DNA from: CAWIJJ01 sp963836425
GTDB taxonomy: Bacteria; Acidobacteriota; Terriglobia; Bryobacterales; Bryobacteraceae
Direction of reading: 5' to 3'
Assembly: GCA_963836425.1 (NCBI GenBank)
Contig: CAWIJJ010000003.1
Location: 248,001 to 312,000 of the forward strand
DNA: 64,000 bases
Made by a program: the position numbers and the translations under genes
The notes under the pieces: model-generated
What the model was told of the DNA's origin: nothing
Seen by the model: only the letters and a program-made list of their open reading frames with translations
Databases searched by the model: none
In this document: piece by piece, positions 30,944 through 39,146 of the stretch
Layout of the letters: each line of letters starts with the position of its first letter
Numbering within the stretch: position 1 is the stretch's first letter

Positions 30944-32485
30944 TCAATGGCCGCCGGCGCCGGGCTTCAGTTGATCGCCATCGAGTTCCCGGCGCAGCTC
31001 CTGGTGAACATGCTCGGACAGCAAGCCCTGGCGGGAGAGGTGGGCGAGGCGGGTTTTCTTTACGGCGAAGAGGTGCCGCTGGACGCGGTCGAGCTGCCGC
31101 TGCTCGAACTCTCCTTCCACGGGGGTTCGCTCCTTGAGGAGTTCCCGTTCCCGTGCGAGGTGTTCGCGGGTGGTTTCGTAAACGTGCTCGGTGACTTCGC
31201 CGCGCTGCCGCATGCGGTTCAGTTCGGCCAGAGCGCCGGCGTTGGCCAGGACCCGGCCCTCCATCAACTCCAGTTCGTGCCAGCGAGGCTCCGGCCGCGT
31301 GAAACCGAGCCAGCGGAGCATGGGGCTGATCGTCAATCCCTGAACCAGCAGGCTGAAGATGACGGAGCCAAAGATCATGGTGACGAGCTGGCCGCGTTCC
31401 GGGATGTTCGTCGGGAGACTGAGCACGAGCGCGATGGAGAGAGATCCGCGCAGCCCGCCCCAGAACAGCACGGACTGCCAGCGAAGCGAGATCCGCTCCC
31501 CAAACAGGTTGGTGATGGGGATGAGCAAAAAGACGGCGGCGAATCGCGCCACGAGCGTGGCGGCAATGGCCCAACACAGGGGACCGGCGTTTTGAGCTAG
31601 GGTGGCGAGCTGGATTTCGAGTCCGATGAGCAGGAAGACGAGGGAATTGACGACGAAGGCGGCGTACTCCCAAAACGAGTTGACCGCCAACTGCGTGGCG
31701 GGACTCATGCCCTTGTGGCGGCCGTAATTGCCGATCACCAGGCCGGTTGCGAGCACGGCGATCACCGGCGAGACATGGAGACTCTCTCCCAACAGGAAGG
31801 AGCCGTAGGCGGCGATGGTGGTGAGGGTGATTTCGAGCAGATGGTCGTCGAAATAGGACGTGAGGGTGGATGCAAGGACACCCAAGGCGACTCCGGCGAG
31901 AAGACCGCCGGCCACTACGACGGTGAATTCCTGAACCGAGGAGACCGCAACACCGCCGACCGAACTACCGGCGGCGCCGATCAGGATGATGCGGAACACG
32001 ACCACGGCGGTGCCGTCGTTGAGCAGGCTTTCTCCCTCGACGATGGTGGCGAGGCGGGCCGGCAATCCGAGAGTCCTGAAGAGGGCCAGCACGGAGACCG
32101 GGTCTGTGGCGGAAATCATGGAGCCGAAGAGCAGGGCGGGGCGCCAGGCGAGTCCCAGGCCGTGGTGCAGGACCAGGCCGATGACACCGGTGGAGAGGAC
32201 GACTCCGGCCACGGCCATTACGAGGATGGGGAGCAGGTTACGGCGCAATTGATCGAGCTTGAGATTCCAGGCGGCTTCGAACAGCAGGGCAGGGAGGAAG
32301 ATGAGGAGGATCAGGTCGGGCGAAATGTGCACGGCGGGGAGGAAGTGCATCGGGCTGACGACAAGGCCGACGATTACCAGGGCGAGGGTGTAGGGGACGC
32401 GCACCCACTTGGTCGCCATGGCCACGGCGGAGGCGACCAGCAGCAGCAGGATCAGGATGCGAACCGTGATTTCGGTATCGTGCAT
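30944..32485 (-). CDS. Na+/H+ antiporter, CPA1/NhaP type
   Basis: 513 residues. About 12 hydrophobic segments fill residues 5-400, with CPA1 features such as LLIFLPALLFEAAWNL, SMISATDPVSVLALF, VEGESLLNDGTAVVVF (the ND pair of the ion site), GVALG and LFWGGLRGSLSIALVL. A charged C-terminal cytosolic tail of about 110 residues (RQRGEVTEHVYETTREHLARE) follows. It exchanges Na+ or K+ for H+ across the inner membrane. Its last 33 codons or so lie in the segment that has been copied twice downstream. It starts 12 bases after the bicupin gene stop, same direction. Confidence 0.93.
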   Translation of the reverse strand: MHDTEITVRILILLLLVASAVAMATKWVRVPYTLALVIVGLVVSPMHFLPAVHISPDLILLIFLPALLFEAAWNLKLDQLRRNLLPILVMAVAGVVLSTGVIGLVLHHGLGLAWRPALLFGSMISATDPVSVLALFRTLGLPARLATIVEGESLLNDGTAVVVFRIILIGAAGSSVGGVAVSSVQEFTVVVAGGLLAGVALGVLASTLTSYFDDHLLEITLTTIAAYGSFLLGESLHVSPVIAVLATGLVIGNYGRHKGMSPATQLAVNSFWEYAAFVVNSLVFLLIGLEIQLATLAQNAGPLCWAIAATLVARFAAVFLLIPITNLFGERISLRWQSVLFWGGLRGSLSIALVLSLPTNIPERGQLVTMIFGSVIFSLLVQGLTISPMLRWLGFTRPEPRWHELELMEGRVLANAGALAELNRMRQRGEVTEHVYETTREHLARERELLKERTPVEGEFEQRQLDRVQRHLFAVKKTRLAHLSRQGLLSEHVHQELRRELDGDQLKPGAGGH

Positions 32486-32497
32486 GCGGGGTGCCTT

Positions 32498-33385
32498 TCA
32501 GCGCGGCAAGATGAGGCGAGCCACCTCTTTATTGCGCTCACGGGAAACGCCGATGATCATCATTTCAAGCGGTTCCGAGCCGGTGTTCTCGAAGGCGTGG
32601 ATCTCATTGAGTTGGACGGGGAGCGCGTCGCCCTCGCGGATGGCGGCGGTTTCGGCGGGAGAGCCGGGGGTGAAGGCGGTGGCGGTGCCGGAGCCCTTCA
32701 TGACGTAGTAGACCTCAGCGACGCCGCGGTGAATGGCCTGCCCCACGACGGCGCCGGGCGGCAGAACGAGATGGTCAACGTAGGCCCAGGGACCGCTAAA
32801 GACGGTGGGGCCGATACCGCGGCGGTACTGGACGGTTCCTTTGCCGCCGTTCATGTTGTTCACGGGACGCAGCAGGCTGCGGTCGAAGGGCAGGGTCATG
32901 AAGGTGGGAATGGGATCGAGGGGAACGCCGACGCGCGGGTCGTCGAGATTGAAGGCGTCGTTCTCGCCTTTGAGGAGGCCGACGTTGATGTTCATGAACT
33001 GGACGGGGCGGTCGCCGGGGTTGTAGATGGCATGGGAGTGGCCGAGCTTGAGGGGAATGCCGACGGGTCCGCGGAGCGCGGCGGTGCGGCCGTCCACGGT
33101 GACCTGGGCCTCGCCTTCGAGGATGACGAGCATCTCCTCGCAGTTGTTGTGGTAGTGGTGGCCCATGGAACTTTTAGGAGGAAGCACGCCACGGTGCACG
33201 AAATAGAGGTTGGTGTCGAGGCTGTGGGCGTCGAGCAGGACCATGTATTCGATCTGTCCGGCGCCCTGATGCACGGCTTTGACGGTCTGGTATTTGGACG
33301 GGTCCGTGTGGGCGATGCGCTGGGCCAGAGGCTCGCGCGCGGCGGCGGCCTGCACCGCCAGAAGCGCGAAAAAGAGCATTCTCAT
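32498..33385 (-). CDS. Secreted bicupin protein
   Basis: 295 residues from ATG 33385 (ATG 33379 is equally possible), with a signal peptide (MRMLFFALLAVQAAAA). Two cupin domains: the first with HHYHNNCEEMLVILEGEA and a later IPLKLGHSHAIYNPGD around 75-125, the second with IHRGVAEVYYVMKGSG and IQLNEIHAFEN-type residues around 205-270. His/Glu ligands are present in the first domain (HYHNNCEE); the second is less complete. Possible roles include periplasmic sugar isomerase or dioxygenase-like binding protein. Upstream neighbour of the antiporter gene. Confidence 0.75.
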   Translation of the reverse strand: MRMLFFALLAVQAAAAREPLAQRIAHTDPSKYQTVKAVHQGAGQIEYMVLLDAHSLDTNLYFVHRGVLPPKSSMGHHYHNNCEEMLVILEGEAQVTVDGRTAALRGPVGIPLKLGHSHAIYNPGDRPVQFMNINVGLLKGENDAFNLDDPRVGVPLDPIPTFMTLPFDRSLLRPVNNMNGGKGTVQYRRGIGPTVFSGPWAYVDHLVLPPGAVVGQAIHRGVAEVYYVMKGSGTATAFTPGSPAETAAIREGDALPVQLNEIHAFENTGSEPLEMMIIGVSRERNKEVARLILPR

Positions 33386-33444
33386 GGCGCGCACTATAGC
33401 ACGGGTTGGCGGGGACGCGTGCTAATCTGATCTTCTATCCAACC

Positions 33445-34368
33445 ATGCGAAATGTGGTCATTATCGGGTCCGGCTGCGCCGGAAATACGGCGGCCATTTA
33501 CACGGCGCGTGCCAATCTGAAGCCGCTGGTGGTGAGCGGCCATGAAGCGGGCGGGCAGCTTTCGATGACGACGCTGGTCGAAAATTTCCCCGGCTTTCCG
33601 GAAGGCATCAACGGTCCGGACCTGGTGGAGAACATGAAGCAGCAGGCGCAGAATTTCGGCGCCGAATACCTGCACGGGGCGGTGATCGACACCGACTTTT
33701 CGGTGCGACCGTTCCGCATCAACATCGAGGGCGACTGGATCGAAACGCGCACGGTGATTATCGCTTCGGGGGCGTCGGCGCGGTGGCTGGGCCTCGAGAG
33801 CGAGCAGAAGCTGATCGGGCACGGGGTGAGCTCGTGCGCGACGTGCGACGGGTTTTTCTATCGCGAGAAAAACATCATGGTGATCGGGGGCGGCGATTCG
33901 GCGATGGAGGAGGCGAACTTCCTGACGCGCTTCGGCCGGGAGGTCACGCTGGTGCACCGGCGGGACGAGTTTCGCGCGTCGAAGATCATGCTGGACCGGG
34001 CGCGACATAATCCGAAGATCCGGTTCCTGCTCAACACGGTGGTGGACGAGATCTACGACGTTTCCAAACACACAGTGACGGGCGTGAAACTGCGCAACCT
34101 GCTGACGGGCGAACAGTGGGAGCAGGACGTGGACGGCTTCTTCGTGGCCATCGGGCACATTCCGAACACGAAAGTCTTCAAGGGACAGATCGAGACCGAC
34201 CCGGACGGATACATCCTCACGAAAGGCGGGGCGCGCACCAATATTCCGGGCGTGTTCCATGCCGGGGACGTGCAGGACCGCGTGTACCGCCAGGCGATCA
34301 CGGCGTCGGGCGCCGGATGCATGGCGGCGATTGAAGCCGAGCGGTATCTGGAAGCGGAAGGACACTAA
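33445..34368 (+). CDS. trxB: Thioredoxin reductase
   Basis: 307 residues from ATG 33445. FAD-binding VVIIGSGCAGNTAAIYTARA, GGQLSMTTLVENFPGFP, redox centre SCATCDGFF (CxxC), NADPH-binding VIGGGDSAMEEANFL, HRRDEFRAS and the C-terminal FHAGDVQDRVYRQAITASGAGCMAAI. All are standard for low-molecular-weight TrxB, which reduces thioredoxin with NADPH. Followed after 5 bases by the RidA gene. The third residue of the GxGxxG motif region is GSGCAG, a common variant (GSGPAG in E. coli). Confidence 0.95.
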   Translation: MRNVVIIGSGCAGNTAAIYTARANLKPLVVSGHEAGGQLSMTTLVENFPGFPEGINGPDLVENMKQQAQNFGAEYLHGAVIDTDFSVRPFRINIEGDWIETRTVIIASGASARWLGLESEQKLIGHGVSSCATCDGFFYREKNIMVIGGGDSAMEEANFLTRFGREVTLVHRRDEFRASKIMLDRARHNPKIRFLLNTVVDEIYDVSKHTVTGVKLRNLLTGEQWEQDVDGFFVAIGHIPNTKVFKGQIETDPDGYILTKGGARTNIPGVFHAGDVQDRVYRQAITASGAGCMAAIEAERYLEAEGH

Positions 34369-34373
34369 GCGAA

Positions 34374-34763
34374 ATGATCGAGCGCATCAATCCGCCCGGG
34401 GCGCCGGCCCCACGCGGCCCTTACTCCCCCGCCGTGCGCGCGGGCGATTACATCCACGTGGCCGGGCAGATTCCGATCGACCCGGTGAGCGGGAAGGTGA
34501 TCAGCGGTGACGTGCAGGCGGAAACGCGGCAGGTGCTCACCAACATACAGAACATCCTGAAGGGCTGCGACGCGACGCTGGCGGACGTGATCCGCTGCGG
34601 AGTGTATCTGACCGACGGCGACGATTTCAAGGCGATGAACGAAGTCTACGCGGAGTTTTTCGGGGAAGCCAAGCCGGCGCGGACGACGATCATCGTGGCG
34701 GCGCTGCCGCTGAAAGACGCGAAGGTGGAGATCGACGCGGTGGCTTACAAGCCGCGGAGTTGA
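34374..34763 (+). CDS. RidA family (reactive intermediate/imine deaminase) protein
   Basis: 129 residues, the normal RidA length. It contains NPPGAPAPRGPYSPAV at the N-terminus, VAGQIPIDPVSGKV, TRQVLTNIQNILKGCDATLADVI, the signature Arg in PARTTIIVAALPLKDAKVEIDAVAY and a Cys/Gly near 70. It hydrolyses enamine/imine products of PLP enzymes. Likely cotranscribed with trxB (5-base spacing). (Motif quoted in overlapping pieces.). Confidence 0.92.
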   Translation: MIERINPPGAPAPRGPYSPAVRAGDYIHVAGQIPIDPVSGKVISGDVQAETRQVLTNIQNILKGCDATLADVIRCGVYLTDGDDFKAMNEVYAEFFGEAKPARTTIIVAALPLKDAKVEIDAVAYKPRS

Positions 34764-34854
34764 TGGCGGGTTAGCTTCGTCTAAGAATTACTACGCCTTT
34801 GCGGCGGCTTTGCGTGAATCGTAGCCCTTCTTTTCTCTAGCCAAAACCTTTGGC

Positions 34855-35520
34855 CTATTGCGATGTCGGTGAGATCTGCATTCTCTTCGGATCATCCGCC
34901 GCTTGGCCGGTGCAACCTTCGCCTGCCAGCGTTTTCTTGATCCGATCGACCTCCCGGCCGGTCAACTGAAGCGGGATTCGCGACATGAATTCGAACTCTC
35001 TATCGCTCCAGGCTGCTGACATCAATCCGTGCGGAGAATGCTTGCCCGAGCGGAGCAGGACGTGGCCGATCTCATGTGCGAGCGCGTGTGCAAGGATGAT
35101 GCCCGGATCCACACCGCGCTCGGCTGACGCGGCGTTCACCATGCGACTGAATATTACGACATTCCGTCCTCTCTTGGCGAGGGGAAGAGCGTAGCCGAGG
35201 CTGGGTTTGCCTGGGCCGACGGTTGGCCCCGCTACAATCCACGCCTCGATGCTTCGCGACGCCCCGCATCTTTCGGCCGTATTTGAGGCGAGGGAAAGCG
35301 GGACGACGTCCATGACGAGGCTCGCCTGGGAGGATGACGTTTCAGACCAACGTAGCCGGAGACCTGCCGCTCCAAGGATATCTCCAAGGTGAGTCTTCGC
35401 ACCGTTAATCGTACGTTGTGGAACACCCGCGTCGTTGTAGACCGTGACATTGACGTCTGCACCTGGCAACGGCAGCGCGGCGAGTACGAAACAGAGAGAG
35501 GCGGCGATCATTGTAGCCAT
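34855..35520 (-). CDS. Secreted putative zincin-type metalloprotease, small
   Basis: 221 residues with a signal peptide (MIAASLCFVLAALPLPGA). The only enzyme-like feature is HALAHEIGHVLLRSGKHSP at about 140-160: an HExxH zinc site with a further His eight residues after the second and a Met in GLM six residues beyond, reminiscent of the metzincin Met-turn but with non-standard spacing. The N-terminal part carries VTVYNDAGVPQRTINGAK. Similar short proteins occur in acidobacteria. Divergent from the sensor gene that follows. Confidence 0.6.
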   Translation of the reverse strand: MATMIAASLCFVLAALPLPGADVNVTVYNDAGVPQRTINGAKTHLGDILGAAGLRLRWSETSSSQASLVMDVVPLSLASNTAERCGASRSIEAWIVAGPTVGPGKPSLGYALPLAKRGRNVVIFSRMVNAASAERGVDPGIILAHALAHEIGHVLLRSGKHSPHGLMSAAWSDREFEFMSRIPLQLTGREVDRIKKTLAGEGCTGQAADDPKRMQISPTSQ

Positions 35521-35670
35521 CGATATCCAAACTGACCGTGATCGCCGGCTGACTCAATCGACCGCGTCTGATCTGCTTATGAACTTCGATGCGACGGTAA
35601 CTCTTCTGTGGTCAGTGGGTTGCAGGCGTCTGAACTGATCTGTTCAGAAGTCGAAATGCGAAAACCGGCG

Positions 35671-35676
35671 TATAAT
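35671..35676 (+). promoter_or_regulatory. Consensus -10 (TATAAT) upstream of the winged-helix/PD40 gene
   Basis: TATAAT at 35671, 22 bases before ATG 35698, inside what would be coding sequence if an earlier start were used. With a start point near 35683 it fits ATG 35698 and the GAAGGGG ribosome-binding site. The -35 hexamer is poor. Confidence 0.4.
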
Positions 35677-35697
35677 TCCTCGAAGGGGCGGCCGCAG

Positions 35698-37902
35698 ATG
35701 GGCAGTTCAGCACCAGAACATCGACGCATTCGATTCGGACCGTTCGAATACGACTCGGCCAATCGTGAACTCCGCCGCGACGAACAGGTTGTTGCTCTGC
35801 AGGATCAACCGCTGCGGATGCTTGGGATCCTGCTCGACCACGCGGGCGAACTTGTGTCACGCGCCCAACTACGAGAAGAGCTCTGGCCGAACGGAACATT
35901 CGTCGAGTTCGATCACAGCCTGAACACCGCCGTGAAGAAATTGCGCCAGGCCCTCGGCGACCGACCAGATCAACCCCAGTTCATTGAAACGGTGCCGCGG
36001 CACGGCTACCGGTTCATCGGCGGCATCGAACCGGTCCAAATCACAACCCCTTCCGCTTCCCCGGCGCGAACGCGCCAGCGCACATTGGCGATCACGGCTG
36101 GATTGGTTTCGGTCCTGCTGGGGGCGGTCGTAGTTTTGCGACAGGCCGGGGGGAACAGCGCCGCCGCACCCGGCATGCTCCTCAACCTCAAGCGGCTCAC
36201 GGCCGATTCAGGGCTGACCTGGCAGCCTGCAATCTCGCGCGACGGCCATCTGGTCGCTTTCTCAAGCGATCGTGCCGACGACGGTAATCTGGATCTCTGG
36301 GTCATGCAGGCGGATGGGAGCGATCCTGTCAGGCTGACGAATGACCCTGCTGACGACCGGGACCCTGATTTCTGTCCAGACGGCCGAGTCGTCTATCGCT
36401 CGGACCGGCAGGGCGGCGGCGTGTTTATCGTCCCCGCTCTCGGCGGAACCCCAGTTCTGCTGGCGCGGAGCGGACGCTCGCCGCGGTGCTCTCCCGATGG
36501 GAGATGGGTGGCCTTCGCCATCGGTGACGACATAAGTCAGCGCGCGGTCTACGTTGCGCCTACCGCAGGAGGAGAACCCGTTCGCATTGCTCCCCAACTG
36601 GCGACGTCCGGCTTCCCGCAGTGGTCGCCCGACAGCACCAAACTCCTTGTTTTGAGTCGCCCGACTGACGCAACACCGTCGTACCAATATGAATGGTATC
36701 TGGCACCGAAGACCGGACAGGCTCCCGAGAGGGTGGATGTGCGTGCTTCCTTGACAGGGCTGAGTTTCGGTCCAGGCGCGCCGGTTCCAGCGGCCTGGAT
36801 CGCGGGTACAGGTGAAGTTCTGTTTTCGACATCTCAGGGTCAGCGTGACTATCCTACGACGTACGCGAACTTGTGGTCGGTCTCTCTCGACTCCAATACC
36901 GAGCGGATTACGGGAGGCGTCCGGCAATTGAGCGCCGGTGCCGGACTGCAAACGTTTCCTTCGGTAGCGGACAACGGAGTCATCGTCTTCTCTAACCTGG
37001 AACTCAATCCCAACATTTGGGCTGCGCCGATCGATCACGCACACGCGTTGGTCACAGGTAAGCTGGAACGTATCACACGCGAGCAATATTGGGAGAGTCG
37101 TCCCAGTGTGTCAGCCGATGAATCAACGTTCGTGTTTCGGACCGATCATGGCGGCGGTTGGGACTTCTGGACGCTGGATTTGAAAACGAGCCACGCGCGC
37201 CCAATTACCATCTCGCGAGAAACGAAGGTATTCCCAGCGTTGAGTCGGGATGGCAACACTGTTGCTTGGAACAGCGAGTCCGGTGTATACGTTGCTGACG
37301 TGCGCACCGGAGCGACGCGCCGCCTTTGTTCGAAATGCGAACCTGAACCGGCCGACTGGACAAAGGATGGGAACATTGTCGCCGGCCTTCCAGGCCGGTC
37401 TGCCATTGGGATTTTGAACCCCCGGGACGGCAGCATTCGCGAGATCATTCGGCCCGTTGCGACGGAACTGGCGGGCGCCGCCGTTTCTCCTGACGATCGA
37501 TGGATTGCGTTCCTGTCCAAGTCCGATGGGATCAGCGCGCCGGGCGAGGGTAACCTGATGATCGCGAGTATGCTTCGACTCCCATCGCCGGGAGCCGAAT
37601 GGATCAAAGTCGCGGATCACGCTGACATGCCAAGATGGTCGCCGGATGGTCGAACGCTGTATTTCATTTCTCGTGCGGATGGCTGGGCGTGCATCTGGGC
37701 GGTGCAGATCGACGACAAAACGGGACAGCCGCTCAGGCCGGCAGCTCCTGTGATGCACTTCCATCAGCGGCGATATCCGCTGCTCGGATCATACGCCGTT
37801 TCGTCACACCGGCTGTTCGTCAGCCTGCACGAAACAACGGGCAATATCTGGGCCGGACGGCGATCGGCTGCCGGCGAAGGGCAAGTCGTCTCGTCGAAGT
37901 GA
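35698..37902 (+). CDS. Winged-helix (CadC/OmpR-type) one-component sensor with PD40 beta-propeller
   Basis: 734 residues from ATG 35698; in-frame ATGs at 35656 and 35608-region GTG are alternatives. Residues about 10-105 are an OmpR/CadC winged helix (FGPFEYDSANRELRRD, LRMLGILLDHAGELVSRAQL, LNTAVKKLRQALGD, FIETVPRHGYRFIGGI). A transmembrane helix (TLAITAGLVSVLLGAVVVL) follows, then PD40/TolB-like beta-propeller repeats (TWQPAISRDGHLVAFSSDR, CSPDGRWVAFA, WSPDGRTLYFIS). A cytosolic DNA-binding domain with a periplasmic propeller is an architecture much expanded in acidobacteria. Target genes unknown. Confidence 0.88.
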   Translation: MGSSAPEHRRIRFGPFEYDSANRELRRDEQVVALQDQPLRMLGILLDHAGELVSRAQLREELWPNGTFVEFDHSLNTAVKKLRQALGDRPDQPQFIETVPRHGYRFIGGIEPVQITTPSASPARTRQRTLAITAGLVSVLLGAVVVLRQAGGNSAAAPGMLLNLKRLTADSGLTWQPAISRDGHLVAFSSDRADDGNLDLWVMQADGSDPVRLTNDPADDRDPDFCPDGRVVYRSDRQGGGVFIVPALGGTPVLLARSGRSPRCSPDGRWVAFAIGDDISQRAVYVAPTAGGEPVRIAPQLATSGFPQWSPDSTKLLVLSRPTDATPSYQYEWYLAPKTGQAPERVDVRASLTGLSFGPGAPVPAAWIAGTGEVLFSTSQGQRDYPTTYANLWSVSLDSNTERITGGVRQLSAGAGLQTFPSVADNGVIVFSNLELNPNIWAAPIDHAHALVTGKLERITREQYWESRPSVSADESTFVFRTDHGGGWDFWTLDLKTSHARPITISRETKVFPALSRDGNTVAWNSESGVYVADVRTGATRRLCSKCEPEPADWTKDGNIVAGLPGRSAIGILNPRDGSIREIIRPVATELAGAAVSPDDRWIAFLSKSDGISAPGEGNLMIASMLRLPSPGAEWIKVADHADMPRWSPDGRTLYFISRADGWACIWAVQIDDKTGQPLRPAAPVMHFHQRRYPLLGSYAVSSHRLFVSLHETTGNIWAGRRSAAGEGQVVSSK

Positions 37903-37955
37903 CAATTGGCCGCGGTCGATGGTTCAGCAGTGTGGTGGCCGCTCCGCCAAGTTCG

Positions 37956-39026
37956 CTAGCCGGCGGCCCGGGTCTTCTCCTGTTGCAGGGTCAGCATTTC
38001 TTTCGCGGCGGTCATGGCTTTGAGCTTGGCGACCGCGAGCGGGCGCGGCAAGTGATTCATCCCGCAAGTGCTGGTGATGAGGGTCTGCTCCGGGGGGAGC
38101 CAGCGGAGGCTGCGGATGCGATCGACCACGACCTGGGCGGGTTCCACGTTGAGGTCCTGCACGTCCACGGCTCCGACAGCGAGGCGGATGTTGCCGAGCA
38201 GTCCTTCATAGGTGTGGGCGAAATCGTGTTCCACCAAGAGGACGTCGCAGCGGATCTTGCAGATCAGGGCGGCGGGGTAGCGGCCGGTGTCGAAATAGCG
38301 GTGGCCGATCTGGCCGTCGTAATGCTCGCCGACGGCGTAGTTGCCCTGGCAGATGTGGACCTGAACCGACATTTTGCTTAAGCCTTCGGTGGCCAGGTTG
38401 ATGGCGTCGACGGCGGCCCGGACCTCGGCGTCGCTGGAAATGGCGAACAGGGGTTCGTCGATCTGCACGTAGCGGCAGCCGGCGGCTTCGAGCTTCCTGA
38501 AATTGACGTTCATCACGCGGGCGAGGTCCTGCATCATGCGGCCGATGTCGTGGTAGTACTCGTCGTGCGCCACTTTGGCGAGCATGTGAGGTCCGGTCAT
38601 GGTGATCTTCACGGGCTTGCGCGCGAACAGCGAGACCATGCGGAACTCGGCGAGGAGGCCGAGGTCGGCGTCGCGGATGGGACCGGTGCAGACGGCGGCG
38701 GGGTGAAAGACGTTGGCGTCTTTGCCGGTGATCTGCTTGGGGCGCGTGTCTTTGGAGAAGCCGGGGATCTTCTCCCAGAAGAAATTCAGCATGGCGTTGG
38801 GCGGGGCGTGGCGGTTGTTGGTGCGGCGGTGCATTTCGCCGCCGGTGATGATGTCGATGCCGGCGGTTTCCTGGTCGAGGATGGCGGCCTGCGAAGCGCG
38901 ATACTGCGCGTCGGCCATGTCGGCCTGGGTCAGAGTGCCCGCTTCGACCTGTTTTTCGAGGGCTTCGTACCAGCGGGGCACGCTATAAGAACCGACCACG
39001 GTAGTGGTGTATTTCGGGTAGTTCAT
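37956..39026 (-). CDS. MetE C-terminal-like (cobalamin-independent methyltransferase family) protein
   Basis: 356 residues, corresponding to the C-terminal catalytic barrel of MetE. N-terminus TTTVVGSYSVPRWYEAL, GIDIITGGEMHRR, KPVKITMTGPHMLAKV, YVQIDEPLFA, then the zinc ligands VHICQGN (His and Cys) and STCGMNHL (Cys), with Glu in between. It lacks the N-terminal MetE domain, so it is more like the archaeal MetE/ core-MetE or a methyl-transfer protein of other substrate. Expected reaction: methyl transfer to a thiol such as homocysteine. Single gene, convergent with the PD40 sensor. Confidence 0.82.
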   Translation of the reverse strand: MNYPKYTTTVVGSYSVPRWYEALEKQVEAGTLTQADMADAQYRASQAAILDQETAGIDIITGGEMHRRTNNRHAPPNAMLNFFWEKIPGFSKDTRPKQITGKDANVFHPAAVCTGPIRDADLGLLAEFRMVSLFARKPVKITMTGPHMLAKVAHDEYYHDIGRMMQDLARVMNVNFRKLEAAGCRYVQIDEPLFAISSDAEVRAAVDAINLATEGLSKMSVQVHICQGNYAVGEHYDGQIGHRYFDTGRYPAALICKIRCDVLLVEHDFAHTYEGLLGNIRLAVGAVDVQDLNVEPAQVVVDRIRSLRWLPPEQTLITSTCGMNHLPRPLAVAKLKAMTAAKEMLTLQQEKTRAAG

Positions 39027-39146
39027 CGGTACCTCGAGCGAAGTCTATTGCGGGGCGGCGGGAGAGTCAATGAACCGGCGGGGCGAAAACTCACAAGGCG
39101 AGGCGCGGCGCGCGCAAGGATGGACGTGGGTTAACGTATCAGAATC

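Noticed and set aside
39027..39146. Cobalamin or SAM riboswitch ahead of the MetE-like gene
   Set aside because: The 120-base gap shows no B12-box or SAM-riboswitch motifs.
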